Part shown: piece by piece, positions 20,478-30,184 of the stretch
Numbering within the stretch: position 1 is the stretch's first letter
Layout of the letters: every line of letters starts with the position of its first letter
Assembly (NCBI GenBank): GCA_003707065.3
Contig: PPXM03000006.1
Location: forward strand, 372,001-436,000
Source of the DNA: Trigonopsis variabilis
Lineage: Eukaryota; Ascomycota; Trigonopsidomycetes; Trigonopsidales; Trigonopsidaceae
Direction: 5' to 3'
DNA: 64,000 bases
The notes under the pieces: generated by a model
What the model was told of the DNA's origin: nothing
The model's database searches: none
Seen by the model: the letters and a program-made list of their open reading frames with translations, nothing else
Program-made: the position numbers and the translations under genes

Positions 20478-21861
20478 CTAGTCAAACTTTCGCGGAATCG
20501 TAAAGCAACGGATACCAAGAAAGGCACAGATACGGTCAATGACCAGATCTGCCCAGACGAGAAAGTAGACGCAGCTAAAGACAAGCATAATCCATAGATA
20601 TGCAAGTTCAAGATCAGGAAGTGGGGCATACCTAATGTTAGTAAATCATAGCTTAAAAGTGCTCACAGGCCCACGTCAGGGAGGATGCCAAAGGCTATGG
20701 TGCCAATGATAAAAGGAGCAAGCAAGATCGTCCACATTGGGAAAGGGGAATGGGTAAGATGCGCCAGGATAATTTTGGAGGTCATTCTTCCAAAAATAAA
20801 GGACAAAATGACGCTGAAGAGCATGAGATGATTTTCAGAGAGGATATGCGATGAAGGGCTTGCAAGCCACAACACTGAACAGCCAATAAATACCGCCAGA
20901 GGCAGCATTTGGGTGAGACAAGGAAGAAAAGGTTTATTTTCCTTCGCTCTTGCTTGGTATACGTTCCATAAACAGAAGGGAATGTGGACGACGACTGTAG
21001 ACATGAAGACAAATCCGACCCACAAGTCCTTGAGACATAGTTGAGAATCTGAACTGACAAAGAGGTCAAGAATGGGAACTTGAGTAATTTGGGTTTGATA
21101 AATCTCAGGCCCAAAGAACCCAGACAGCAAATGACAAAAAACGACAAAAAGAATTCCCTCGGTGGGTCCGTTAATGTAACCGAGATATAAGGCTATATGT
21201 CAGTAATTGTCAAAGAATGCCGGACTTACTATGGGTATGATAAGTCTCCCATGTAGAAAAATACATCGGAACGACACTAACGATAGCAGCGAAAGCCCCA
21301 TAACCGGTCGAGCCAAATCCAAAAGAAGCCGCAGAAACAATTCCACAGTATGTGCAGTTGAGGCCATCGATAACATGGTCAAATAGTTCACCAAGGGGAG
21401 ACGAGGTGCCTGTCTTACGGGCTTGCTTCCCATCAATGTTATCAAGCGTCGAGTAAGCCCTAGACGTTAGGAAACACAGTTTGCATATCATACCAAATTC
21501 CCAAAGCAAACGAAAAATAAAGCCAAGACGGAGCTGGGCTCGACAAGTCAGGAATCCAGATTTCGACGCAAATCATGTTGACGAGGACGAAAGCAAGCCC
21601 AAGCAGAGTTATGGTGTTTGGAGCCAGATAGGGGGGTAATCTCTCGGCACATGCGTTCCAATAATGCTTGAGAATATAATTGGAAACAGGAGACTTGTCT
21701 TCTCCCTTAAGATGTCAGCATACCATCTTTCACGTCCAGGTACCTTGTAGCTATAATGGTCCAGATGAGCCAAAGAGACTTGATCCAGATATTCTGCCTT
21801 ATAGTCTGAATATGAGCTAATGCAATTGACACGTACCAAGTTTCCATAGCCTCGGAATCAT
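20478..21861 (-). CDS. CDP-alcohol phosphotransferase (choline/ethanolamine, EPT1/CPT1)
   Basis: This integral membrane enzyme transfers phosphocholine or phosphoethanolamine from the CDP-alcohol to diacylglycerol in the ER, the last Kennedy-pathway step. Exons 21705-21494, 21459-21230, 21192-20667 and 20631-20478 are firm; 21805-21744 and a first exon at 21861-21837 are tentative (31-nt intron). Together they give 402 residues, normal for the family. The catalytic CDP-alcohol motif DGX2ARX8GX3DX3D is complete: DGKQAR, then G in SPLGELFD and the last D in HVID. APNTITLLG and about eight membrane helices follow the family pattern. Whether choline or ethanolamine is preferred cannot be read. 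The N-terminal SLAHLDHYSYK is typical. Confidence 0.88.
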
Positions 21862-22299
21862 GATTATGGGCGGAGGTCAAGCAGCTGTCGATTATTGGCA
21901 GCGCGACAGATGACAGCGACACAGGCACGGGATTCAGTGTTACGACTCATCTCAACCTCGCTGGCAGACATCTCACATATATCTAAACGCTCTGTAAAAC
22001 TACGCAAGCATTGCATGAAAAATTGTTTCGTTAATATTTGTAGCAGTGATATCGAGGCACTGTTGGACTAAGGGAAAGGATACGTCTTTTGCTGGAAAAC
22101 ATGTAACCAGAGTCGATTCGATATATTGAAAGCGCTCCTGCAGAAATCTCAAATCAAGATAAATCAATGCCAGCTATTTGATATTGATAAACTAGTCTTG
22201 AAAGCAATTATCTATCATCACGATAGACAGACGATTCTTCTATTGCAAGCGGACAACGCTAAACTGAGACAGATATGATATTGAAGGTCCTTGTCCAGC
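21862..22299. other. Spacer upstream of the phosphotransferase gene
   Basis: About 440 bp, likely 5' region of the phosphotransferase and 3' region of the next minus-strand ORF. At 21971-21863 a minus frame starting MSASEVEMSRNTESRA is open for about 37 codons, but it does not splice in frame to the gene in a way I can defend. Confidence 0.3.
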
Positions 22300-22635
22300 C
22301 TAAGAGGTATCAGAATTTGGTTGATCAATGCTCCATTGGTCACCTGGCCAGGGGATATCACACTCATCTTCTTTCAAGAATTCTAGAAACATGTCCTCAG
22401 TAATCTTTAGTAACTCAGACTGGCTCAAGTCATCGTCCTGCTGCCATAATGCCGAACTCTCGACGGGCAACTGTGCGTTTTCAGTAAATCCAGCGAACCT
22501 GCCACTGTTGTCCACGGAAAAATGCGGCCCTACTGACGACTCGTTGGGTATCTCGACGATGGAGCAAAGTCTCGCTTCTTGAAGCCAGGATTCAATGACG
22601 GTATCTGGCTCTGCCAATATCGAGTGATCATTCAT
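22300..22635 (-). CDS. Small acidic hypothetical protein
   Basis: A 111-residue ORF from ATG to stop. It is acidic, with Trp, Phe and Leu spread among Asp/Glu (LKITEDMFLEFLKEDECDIP), a composition typical of an activation-domain-like or disordered segment. I recognise no family. A possible upstream exon starts at ATG 22744 (MSSQLNPSRHMSW) with a 55-nt intron, giving MSSQLNPSRHMSWCLADRT before the ORF; that start would lie only 10 bp downstream of the SDR stop. It could be a short regulator linked to the dehydrogenase pair, or a chance ORF; I am unsure. Confidence 0.35.
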   Translation of the reverse strand: MNDHSILAEPDTVIESWLQEARLCSIVEIPNESSVGPHFSVDNSGRFAGFTENAQLPVESSALWQQDDDLSQSELLKITEDMFLEFLKEDECDIPWPGDQWSIDQPNSDTS

Positions 22636-22754
22636 CGTTCTATCGGCTAAGCTAGATGATTGTCAAGGTACTATCGATGCCTCTGTCTACAGCTTGTATA
22701 TGCTACCAGGACATGTGACGACTGGGGTTGAGCTGAGATGACATTGTGTTCTAT

Positions 22755-23568
22755 CTAACGTCCCATCCACCCTCCATCAACGACCACCATCTCACCGTCT
22801 ATGTAGTTGGAAGCAGCAGAAGCCAAAAAGATAACCACTCCTTTGAAGTCTTCTGGAGTTCCCCATCGTCCAGCAGGGATCCGCTCACTGATCTGTCGGA
22901 ATCTGGTCTCATTATTCAATAGACCGGTATTCAGATCAGTCTTGATATACCCAGGAACAATCGCATTCACATTGATTCCTTGAGATGACCACTCGTTCGA
23001 TAGAGCTTTGGTCAATTGCATCACTCCTCCTTTAGACGCAGCATAGGCAGGAACCGTAATACCGCCCTGGTAAGAGAGAAGAGAAGCCACATTAATGATC
23101 TTGCCGCGACTGCCTACCTTGTCTGGAGTCTGCTTCAACATCAGACCTCCAAGGTCTCGACAGAGTTGGAAAACGCTGGTCAAGTTCACCTGAATAACAT
23201 CGCTCCAGTCTTGGTCACTAAACTCGGCTGCCGGCGCTCGTCGTTGGATCCCCGCACAATTGACCAGAACATGAATCGGTCCAATCGCTTCAACTGCAGA
23301 CTTGATTCCTTTGACTTGCTCGGGCTCCCCAAGATCGGCCTCAACGATCCAGCATTTCCGACCAGCCTTTTCCACTGCCTCTTTGGTACTAGTGCTCTTG
23401 TTGCGCTTATCGTTAGCCAGAACTATTTATCCAAAACTATACCTGAATCAAAATAATATCTGCTCCTGCCTCCGCTAGGCCCTCTACCATCGCGCGTCCA
23501 ATTCCTCGACCACCTCCAGTGACAACCGCAGTCTTCCCTTCAAGTCCAAATAATCCGATCAATGACAT
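22755..23568 (-). CDS. Short-chain dehydrogenase/reductase, KduD-like
   Basis: This is a soluble NAD(P)-dependent oxidoreductase. Exons 23568-23443 and 23405-22755 (37-nt intron) give 258 residues, a classical SDR. The cofactor motif TGGGRGIG spans residues 17-24, followed by NCAG. Catalytic Ser150 (NVASLLS), Tyr163 and Lys167 (YAASK) are in place. The end [19 protein letters not shown] and VPGYIKTDL resemble 2-deoxy-D-gluconate 3-dehydrogenases and related sugar-acid SDRs, but substrate cannot be set from sequence. It shares a 400 bp divergent promoter with a sorbitol-type alcohol dehydrogenase, which suggests linked roles in sugar or polyol catabolism. Confidence 0.88.
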
Positions 23569-23968
23569 ATTTCACTCAGTATTTATGGCTCGTTCTCTCT
23601 ATATAAGTATATATCTCTCTGCCGTTCTCTCTTCGGTGGAGCGTAGGCCGTACTTAAATGGGGCCACACCCCACGCGGCTTTACCGGGGTAAGCACATCG
23701 TGTAGGCGATACGTCGGGACGTAAAGACTTGGGAAGAGGTGATCTAGACGGTCTTTGTCTGAAAGGTAAGTTCAATTACAATGTAACACAAGAATAAGGT
23801 TTATAAGCCTTCAGATTCGATTAATGTCGCTAAGGTCGACCAAAACAATTACATTAGAAATCACATCGGGAGATGTAGCGTCATTGGGAGTCCTAATTCG
23901 GATCCCGCACCCCCACATCATCTTTGATCTATCATGTCTCCATTAGAGGCGCTTGTTTATTCTTGATA
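23569..23968. promoter_or_regulatory. Divergent promoter, SDR / sorbitol-type dehydrogenase
   Basis: The 400 bp between the two starts contains three matches to the SYGGRG (or reverse) core bound by CreA/Mig1-type glucose repressors: CCCCAC at 23669-23674, CCGGGG at 23684-23689 and CCCCAC at 23911-23916. The core is short, so chance matches are possible. Their grouping between two sugar-oxidising enzymes makes carbon catabolite repression a fair inference. Confidence 0.35.
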
Positions 23969-25120
23969 ATGACTACTACCACAGTTTCAGCTCTCAAGCT
24001 CGTTTCCCCGAAAACATTGTCCTTAGAGACTTTGTCAGTTCCTCCTCCCGGGCCCGGAGAGGTCCAGGTCTCGATCAAAGCGACTGGACTGTGCGGGTCA
24101 GATTTACATTATTACCATCGGTTTGCCAATGGGGACTTTGCTGTACGAGAGCCCTTAGTGTTAGGGCATGAATCAGCAGGAGTAGTTGTTGCTGTCGGCG
24201 AAGGAGTATCTGGTCTCGATATCGGCGACCGAGTCGCTCTCGAAGTTGGCATTCCTTGCGAAGAATGTGAGTTTTGCCGGCAGGGAAGATATAATCTATG
24301 TCGTTCGATGCGATTCAGGTCTTCAGCTTCCGCATTCCCCCATTTCCAGGGAACAATGCAGGGCATAATCAATCATCCCGCGGCTTGGTGCTATGCTTTA
24401 CCTGATACAGTCTCTTTGACCGAAGGCGCACTCCTAGAACCACTAGCTGTGTGTATCCATGCGGCAAACAGAGCTGGGCCGAGTCTCAAAGCGGGAGCCT
24501 CGGTATTTATTGTTGGCGCTGGAGCTGTGGGCATGCTGATGGCAGCCGTGGCTCTGGCCCAAGGCGCAACTACCGTCTGCATAACCGATCAATGTCAAGA
24601 GAGATTGAGCTTCGCATTGGAAAACGGATTTGCTACACACGCCTTTCTTTCGATCAAGGCGCAAAGCTCGGAACCCTTTTCGACCGCCAAGCTGGCGGCA
24701 GCTCGTGCAGTGGCTGCAGCTTCGGGACAAGAGCTTCCCAGTCAGGATGCTCAGGTTTTTGAGGGCACGTTTGACCTTGCTTTTGACTGCACAGGAGTGC
24801 CTGAGTGTGTCCAAGCATGCATCTACGCAGCCAAGAGGGGAGGACGAGTCATGATGGTTGGAATGGGAACCCCAGTCCAGAATTTACATCTGTCAGCAGC
24901 TTTCTTACGCGAAGTAGACCTGGTGGGTGTTATGAGATATTGCAACACCTATCCAACTGGGATCAGCCTCTTGGCCAGCGGCCGGTTAGGTCCAGTTGAG
25001 AAGCTTGTTACCCATCGGATCAAAGGCCTTGATAACGGAGCGCAAGCGTTTGCAATTGCAGGAAAGCCTCTTGACGATGAAGGCAAGTTGACAATCAAAG
25101 TCATGATCGATTACGAGTAA
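23969..25120 (+). CDS. Zinc-dependent sorbitol/xylitol-type dehydrogenase (MDR family)
   Basis: This medium-chain NAD-dependent dehydrogenase likely oxidises a polyol to a ketose. The frame opens at a TTG (23924), but the ATG at 23969 gives MTTTTVSALKLVSPKTLSLE, 383 residues. Catalytic zinc ligands are Cys42 (GLCGSD), His67 and Glu68 (GHES). The four structural-zinc cysteines are at 97, 100, 103 and 111 (CEECEFCRQGRYNLC), so both zinc sites look intact. The Rossmann motif is GAGAVG. The segment PLAVCIHAANRAG is typical of sorbitol/xylitol dehydrogenases. An insert around residues 225-250, rich in Ala, is longer than usual. Divergent from the SDR gene. Confidence 0.88.
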   Translation: MTTTTVSALKLVSPKTLSLETLSVPPPGPGEVQVSIKATGLCGSDLHYYHRFANGDFAVREPLVLGHESAGVVVAVGEGVSGLDIGDRVALEVGIPCEECEFCRQGRYNLCRSMRFRSSASAFPHFQGTMQGIINHPAAWCYALPDTVSLTEGALLEPLAVCIHAANRAGPSLKAGASVFIVGAGAVGMLMAAVALAQGATTVCITDQCQERLSFALENGFATHAFLSIKAQSSEPFSTAKLAAARAVAAASGQELPSQDAQVFEGTFDLAFDCTGVPECVQACIYAAKRGGRVMMVGMGTPVQNLHLSAAFLREVDLVGVMRYCNTYPTGISLLASGRLGPVEKLVTHRIKGLDNGAQAFAIAGKPLDDEGKLTIKVMIDYE

Positions 25121-25313
25121 AGATGGGAAGATGTATAATAAACGATGGAAAAGCAAACGAATACCATATAATAATAGACAGTTGGAGGAAGAACAAGCTC
25201 AAGTCATGCAACCGTAGATGATATCGAGATCTTGCCCAAGAATACGCCCGGTCTCGTACCGCCAGTCTCATCAATGTCATATTTAATATACATCATGCAC
25301 ACTAAATATGGGC

Positions 25314-25710
25314 TTAGAATTGAAGGGCTTGTCCCTTTTGCTTCTTGTCACCACCCAATTCGAAGTGCTTGCATCGCTTGAGGGGCATTTGGGCCTTGTA
25401 CTTGCACACGGTGCACTCCAATCGAAGAACGACCTTCTTGGTAGTCTTGGCTTTCTTGTGGAAAATCTGCTTGGTCTGACCACCATAACCGGATTGCTTT
25501 CGGTCGTAACGACGCTTTCCTTGGGCGTACAAAGAGGCCTTACCGGTCTGATCGTCAGTCGCCGTCATCCCTTGATTTCCTGCTCACCTTGTACTGGGTC
25601 ACCTTGTGCTGGGTGTGTTTCCGGCACTCCTTGCCCTTGCAGTAAGTCCGTCGGGTCTTGGGGATATTGACTGTCGTCAGCTCACCATCTTATCCAGTTT
25701 ACCTACCCAT
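25314..25710 (-). CDS. RPL42: 60S ribosomal protein eL42 (L36a/L42)
   Basis: eL42 lines the 60S E site. Three exons, 25710-25707 (only ATGG), 25670-25588 and 25547-25314, with introns of 36 and 40 nt, give 106 residues, exactly the standard length. The N-terminus [20 protein letters not shown] and the zinc cysteines (C12, C17 and two in LECTVCK) are present; the end is [11 protein letters not shown] plus a short tail. Residue 56, normally Pro, is Gln ([11 protein letters not shown]). Change of Pro56 to Gln is a well-known cause of cycloheximide resistance in several yeasts, so natural resistance is predicted. The promoter has a HomolD box. Confidence 0.96.
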
Positions 25711-25757
25711 TGTGTTGTGATGTTGAGAGTGCGGGCGCGTCGTCTACCCATCTTCAC

Positions 25758-25765
25758 TGTGACTG
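25758..25765 (-). promoter_or_regulatory. HomolD box of eL42
   Basis: On the minus strand this reads CAGTCACA, 47 bp before the ATG, the same octamer, strand relation and approximate distance as in RPS16 (53 bp). This supports the three-exon eL42 model with its start at 25710, rather than the closer ATG at 25751. Confidence 0.75.
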
Positions 25766-25779
25766 TGAGCAAACCCCGT

Positions 25780-25785
25780 CACGTG
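25780..25785 (-). promoter_or_regulatory. CACGTG E-box in eL42 promoter
   Basis: A palindromic CACGTG lies 14 bp upstream of the eL42 HomolD box. The order E-box, HomolD, ATG is the same as in the RPS16 promoter, which suggests a shared ribosomal-protein control module. Confidence 0.5.
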
Positions 25786-26038
25786 CATAGACGCATCGCC
25801 CTGTCTCGCGCTTCGAGCGTTACACAGCCGTGACAACCGAATTAATGCGCTACAAAAGATACGCAGGAAGCATAGCTTGAGAACCAGCGAGTCCTATCAC
25901 GACTAATGGGGTATAGATCCCCTTAACTGAGACTGAAACTTCAGATACGCGATTATCTAGTACCATCCATGTCTTCTCTATCTATTCAACCTGTCAGTTT
26001 TGACCTCTGCTCATATATATACAGCTCTCCCCAACCGT

Positions 26039-29014
26039 TTATCCCAGAAACACATCATCACTTTCTTGAGTCGGAAAGAGATTGTAGTTGTCAGCAAAAA
26101 ATTGTTGCCAGATTTGACTTACAGGCAATTCCGACATGAGTTCGTAGACCCGCTGGCCATCTCCGAGTACTTGACCCTCCATTGGAGGACCAAGAGGATC
26201 AAAATTCATATTCCATGAGGTGCCGTCACCTTGTTTCGGCCGATATGAAACAGGATCGGGCCTCAAGGCCGTCGTATCCAAGGGCAATGGATTTGCATTC
26301 TCATATCCATTTCTTATGCTTTGCTGTTGTCCGTACATTTCATTGTATTGCTGCTGACTTTGCGGTGATATCCCTTCTATTTTAGCCGCATGCTTGAACA
26401 TCTCGTCCAGTCCCGGCTCCATGTTATTCATCCACGTCGTTGTGAATTCGCTCAAGTCACTAGGACGGGGAGATGGGGCAAACATTGTCTGCGATCCCAA
26501 ATATTGATAAGAAGCGGCTTGTGGTTCTTCTTCTGTTAAAGGAACGGGGGTCGTTTGAGTCTCATTTTTGACCACGGCCGCCTTGGGTCGCTTGGGCTGC
26601 GGGCGTTCAAAAATATTCTTGGTCCGTTCTTCGTAGCAGAGTTTCAGTATAGCGGCCGTCAGGAGTTCAAAAGTGTCTCGACAGCCGGTTGCAGCGTCAC
26701 AGCTATCGACGAGAGAGGATAGGACTTCTATACATGCCCGCGTGTTGCGATCAATCTCAGTCACCGTCGTCTTCGCTCTCAGTTCCGCGCAATGATAGAG
26801 CGAATAAAGATAAGACGTTCCCGCCATAAATAGATTATGGACAGCCATCCAAGTGTAATTTATATACTTTTTCTCATGCATGGTATGATAGAGTCGTATC
26901 ACGTTCGCCCCGGACTGAGCAATGATAAAGTAGCTCTTGACTGTCGGATTGGGGATTGAAGGGGAAAGGCCATAGAGAAGAAGCCGGCTTTGTTGATAGT
27001 TTACCTCCAAATAGCCAAGATGAAAGTTACAGTTCATCTGCTCTGGGGTCTTGGGACAAGATTCGTGCCAGTGCCGTAAACGCTGGTCCATATCTTCTTG
27101 CCAGACCGACAGACTTGTGAACCGGCGAGGAAGTTCCCCGCAATCATATAATACCGTCTGAATTTCACTTTGTAACCGGCGAATAGTAAACATATGTAAG
27201 GCGACTGTCCGATAGCTCGGTATGTAGAACTGCTGGTATCTATATCCAGGCCGCAGCTGAGGTCCTTGGTATTCCGGTCCAACAGGGGTCGTCCCAACGG
27301 GAGACATATTGGAGGATTGGTTATGGATATCACACATGATACCTTCGGGAGTTATGAAATCATCGTCCGCAGCTGAAGGAAAAGGCACTTTGATTGCAGT
27401 CTCTGCGATACCAAACGGCCTACCAAGATAAATGCCTACCTGGCGATCCATGGCATAAGCGCTCCAAAACAGGCGTCTCCTGGTGTCAACCATAAGAGGG
27501 TCGAGAGAGCTCGAGTCTTCGCTTACTCTCTGCGATGGGTATTGAAATAAGCTAAGAGTGCCAGCTTGAGTGTTGGGCACCCAGGACTTTAGTCCACCTT
27601 CGGTGTGGAGCCCTAGGTCAATACATAGCCTGATAGCTATACCCAGAAGATACCAAACACCTGGGACTGAGGGCCGCATTACTGAGTAGAGACAGAGCAA
27701 GAGCACGCCGCGCAAAGCTTGTAGACGATCGGTTGATGACCATACGGATTCCATGTATCGAGAAGCTGCAGCATGATAAGACTCGGCCGCCTGCTTTTGA
27801 TGGTGTTGTTGCTTGGTTGCGACCGCAATAGCAAAGACGATATTAAGAACAAAAAGAGCACTAGGAGGAACGTTTGCTGGCGGATCTTTACCCTCTGGGC
27901 TATGATCAACCGGTGTAGTTATTGCCGAGGGAACTGCAGACGAGTATTCACGTAAGGGGCTAGGAGAATTTGCAAGATTAGCAGAAGAGCTGATGGGTCC
28001 ATAGACGGGCTCAAAGCATTCCTTGAGAAAGGCCTGGCGATTAAGAATCGGAATTTGAGGATTAGCAAAGGAGAAGTATATTTCTATTAAAGCCTCAGCC
28101 ATATGTTTATCTGGAAGAGGAGCTGGGGTGACTTTATTTGGGCGGTGTCGGACGTGAGAAACAGGGTCATGCATATCTTGGGACCGGACATGGACGGCAG
28201 CGACCATTAAGCGGGCAAACGAGATACCGGAAGACACTCCAATATATGATCCAAGCGTTGAAAAAGGAGTTTCTGGGGGCGACCCCTGCTCTGAGTGAGG
28301 ATAGGGAAGCGCTTGCGTCAGCATCGTGGGCGAAGAATCTTCCTCGCGACCGGGGGACAGCCTTTCATATTCGATAATTCCATTTTTCCGCAGGACCTTT
28401 TCCAATTGGTCAACTCGATCTTCCAGATGTGACACGTAACTAGATATTAGTACAAGTAATAGGTCTCGAGGTTTGAAGCATTCTAGCTTATTCTCACTGC
28501 ATTTCTAAGAGCTGCAGAAATGACCTAATCCAGCAATAACAAACCAGCAGTTCAGAAATGGCTTATCCGGAAGCAAGAGGATCAAGGTTCCAGGGCAGTA
28601 AAAGCACCATGGAAGAACTGATCTCGGATATAGAAAGCCGTAAACACCCATTTTAAACAATCGAGACCTGATCTAGGCCTAAACAATGAGGAAGGAAAAG
28701 ATGGCAGGACCACTATTCAATGTGCACCTCGGAAGCCGGTCTCGAGATCGAAAAAAGACGTACCTTCTGGGAATCTCACGACCAGTTGCAGCATCTATAC
28801 CGACACAGTCAACTTTGGCTTTTGTACAGGCCGTGCAAGATGGGAAGAGCTGGTCGCATTTCGTCTTCTTTTGCCGGCAGCGTACGCAAGCCGAGATGCT
28901 GCGCTGGACAATAGTATTCTGGGCCGACGAAGGAGTGAATCTCGGAGACGAACACTGGCTCTGCTTCGCATAGGGCTGAGTCCTTGCAGCAGCACTCGAG
29001 CGCTGCGTTTTCAT
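26039..29014 (-). CDS. Zn2Cys6 transcription factor with coiled-coil linker
   Basis: A large DNA-binding regulator of 883 residues from two exons, 29014-28764 and 28439-26039. Exon 1 holds the binuclear cluster, with cysteines 43, 46, 53, 60, 63 and 70 (ACVRCRQKKTKCDQLFPSC, spacing CX2CX6CX6CX2CX6C). The exon junction joins REIPRR to SYVSHLEDRVDQLEKVL, a typical dimerisation coiled coil. A fungal-specific TF domain follows (DTRRRLFWSAYAMDRQVGIY), then a Gln/Pro-rich tail. The architecture recalls the UaY/Ppr1-like group, but I would not assign a target. The single intron is 324 nt, nearly ten times the local norm. The TF is divergent from USB1. Confidence 0.9.
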
Positions 29015-29412
29015 TCTCCTAGGTTGCCGTTGCTAAGTTATGGCTAGATAGGCGATAAGGTCGTCTTGCGATACCAAGCACACTTCAAAGTTGTTTGCTT
29101 GGGCAACGGAGATTGCCGTGACACAACAGAAAAGATAAAAAGGGAAAAGGACACCCTCGACCTAGATGTCACGAAAAAGCGTATGCTGATCCATTTTCGC
29201 GTTTCCGTATGTTCCGTCCAATATCAAGTCTACACAATACTCTACTTTCTCTTGTAGCCCTTCATAACGATCACTGGCCGATCCCCCTGGGCACGGTAAG
29301 AGACCAATTTTGGCAATGCAACGGTCACGAGGATGTGCCATCTTCATCGACACCTAGACCTTTTTGGGATAACTCTACCTTACCTCGGTGGATCTTGGGA
29401 TGCCTTGGAAAT
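29015..29412. promoter_or_regulatory. Divergent promoter, Zn2Cys6 factor / USB1
   Basis: 398 bp between the two starts. An in-frame upstream extension of USB1 from 29209 lacks family similarity, and the ATG at 29413 fits the family start. No clear element recognised. Confidence 0.35.
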
Positions 29413-30172
29413 ATGGCTCTCGTTGATTACTCGTCTGACTCTTCAGATGCGTCTCTGTCCGCGCCAAGTCCCTCTCTTCCCGACTCATTGTTGCACCTCT
29501 ACACTTCGACACCGTCCCTTGGCGATGACCCGTCTCTTTATGATAGAGTCCGGACTATTCCCCATCAGGAAGGTTATTTTCCATCCCATATTTATATAAA
29601 TTACTTGCCTGATAAGGCAACCTCTAATGCCATCGAAAAGATCTTGGAACCGCTACCATTTGATTCCCATTGTATCTCTAGCTTGGGTGTTCGTCAGGCT
29701 CTACACGTCTCTCTGTCTCCGACGCTGATGATCCCAGGAGATCTTAAAGATAAGTTCATACGGAATTTTCTGGAAATAGTTTCTGATCTGAATTTACAAC
29801 CGTGAGATCTCATAGTCTAGTCTTTTCTAACCTCTAGCTTCTTCATCCGTTTATCCTCCACTCCCAAGATATTCCCCAACGAAACGTCTTCTCGCTTCTT
29901 TCTCGCTCTCCCTGTAGAGCCCGTGGCCGAGGTAGGCAACAATGTGAACGCAGGATTCTAACTATCAGCTCAAGGCCGTTGCTGTTGCCATTAACGGTCT
30001 ATGCGCAGCTAATGGTTTTCCCACTATGTCGACCAACTTCCATGTCTCGATTGCATCTTCGTCATATAATTATAATGGCCCGCTGCCGTCGGTTCCAAAA
30101 AATATCTCCTTCACCGTGCCCGAGATCTGTATCCGAGTTGGCAAGGTTGTCTTTCGAGCCCCGTTGGATTGA
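29413..30172 (+). CDS. USB1: U6 snRNA 3' phosphodiesterase Usb1
   Basis: Usb1 is a 2H-family exoribonuclease that trims the U6 snRNA 3' end and leaves a phosphate. Exons 29413-29801, 29838-29931 and 29969-30172 (introns 36 and 37 nt) give 228 residues. The start MALVDYSSDSSD is typical of the family. Both catalytic HXS motifs are present: ALHVSLS (H98, S100) and NFHVSIA (H186, S188). The second lies in exon 3, so it is missed if only the long ORF is read. Its stop is 12 bp from the stop of the convergent glutamine amidotransferase, so the 3' UTRs must overlap. Confidence 0.9.
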
Positions 30173-30184
30173 GTTGGACGTCCT

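Larger units (their letters stand above)
25711..26038. promoter_or_regulatory. eL42 promoter and spacer
   Basis: 328 bp between the eL42 start and the stop of the next minus-strand gene. The eL42 end carries HomolD and CACGTG elements, listed separately. Nothing else is recognised. Confidence 0.5.

Noticed and set aside
22300-25120. A complete catabolic or secondary-metabolism cluster
   Set aside because: Only two enzymes are linked; no transporter, dedicated regulator or backbone enzyme lies beside them.
25707-25751. Closer ATG (25751) as the eL42 start
   Set aside because: It would sit 6 bp from the HomolD box and does not lead in frame to MVN-type N-terminus; the 4-nt first exon at 25710 gives the exact 106-residue family protein.
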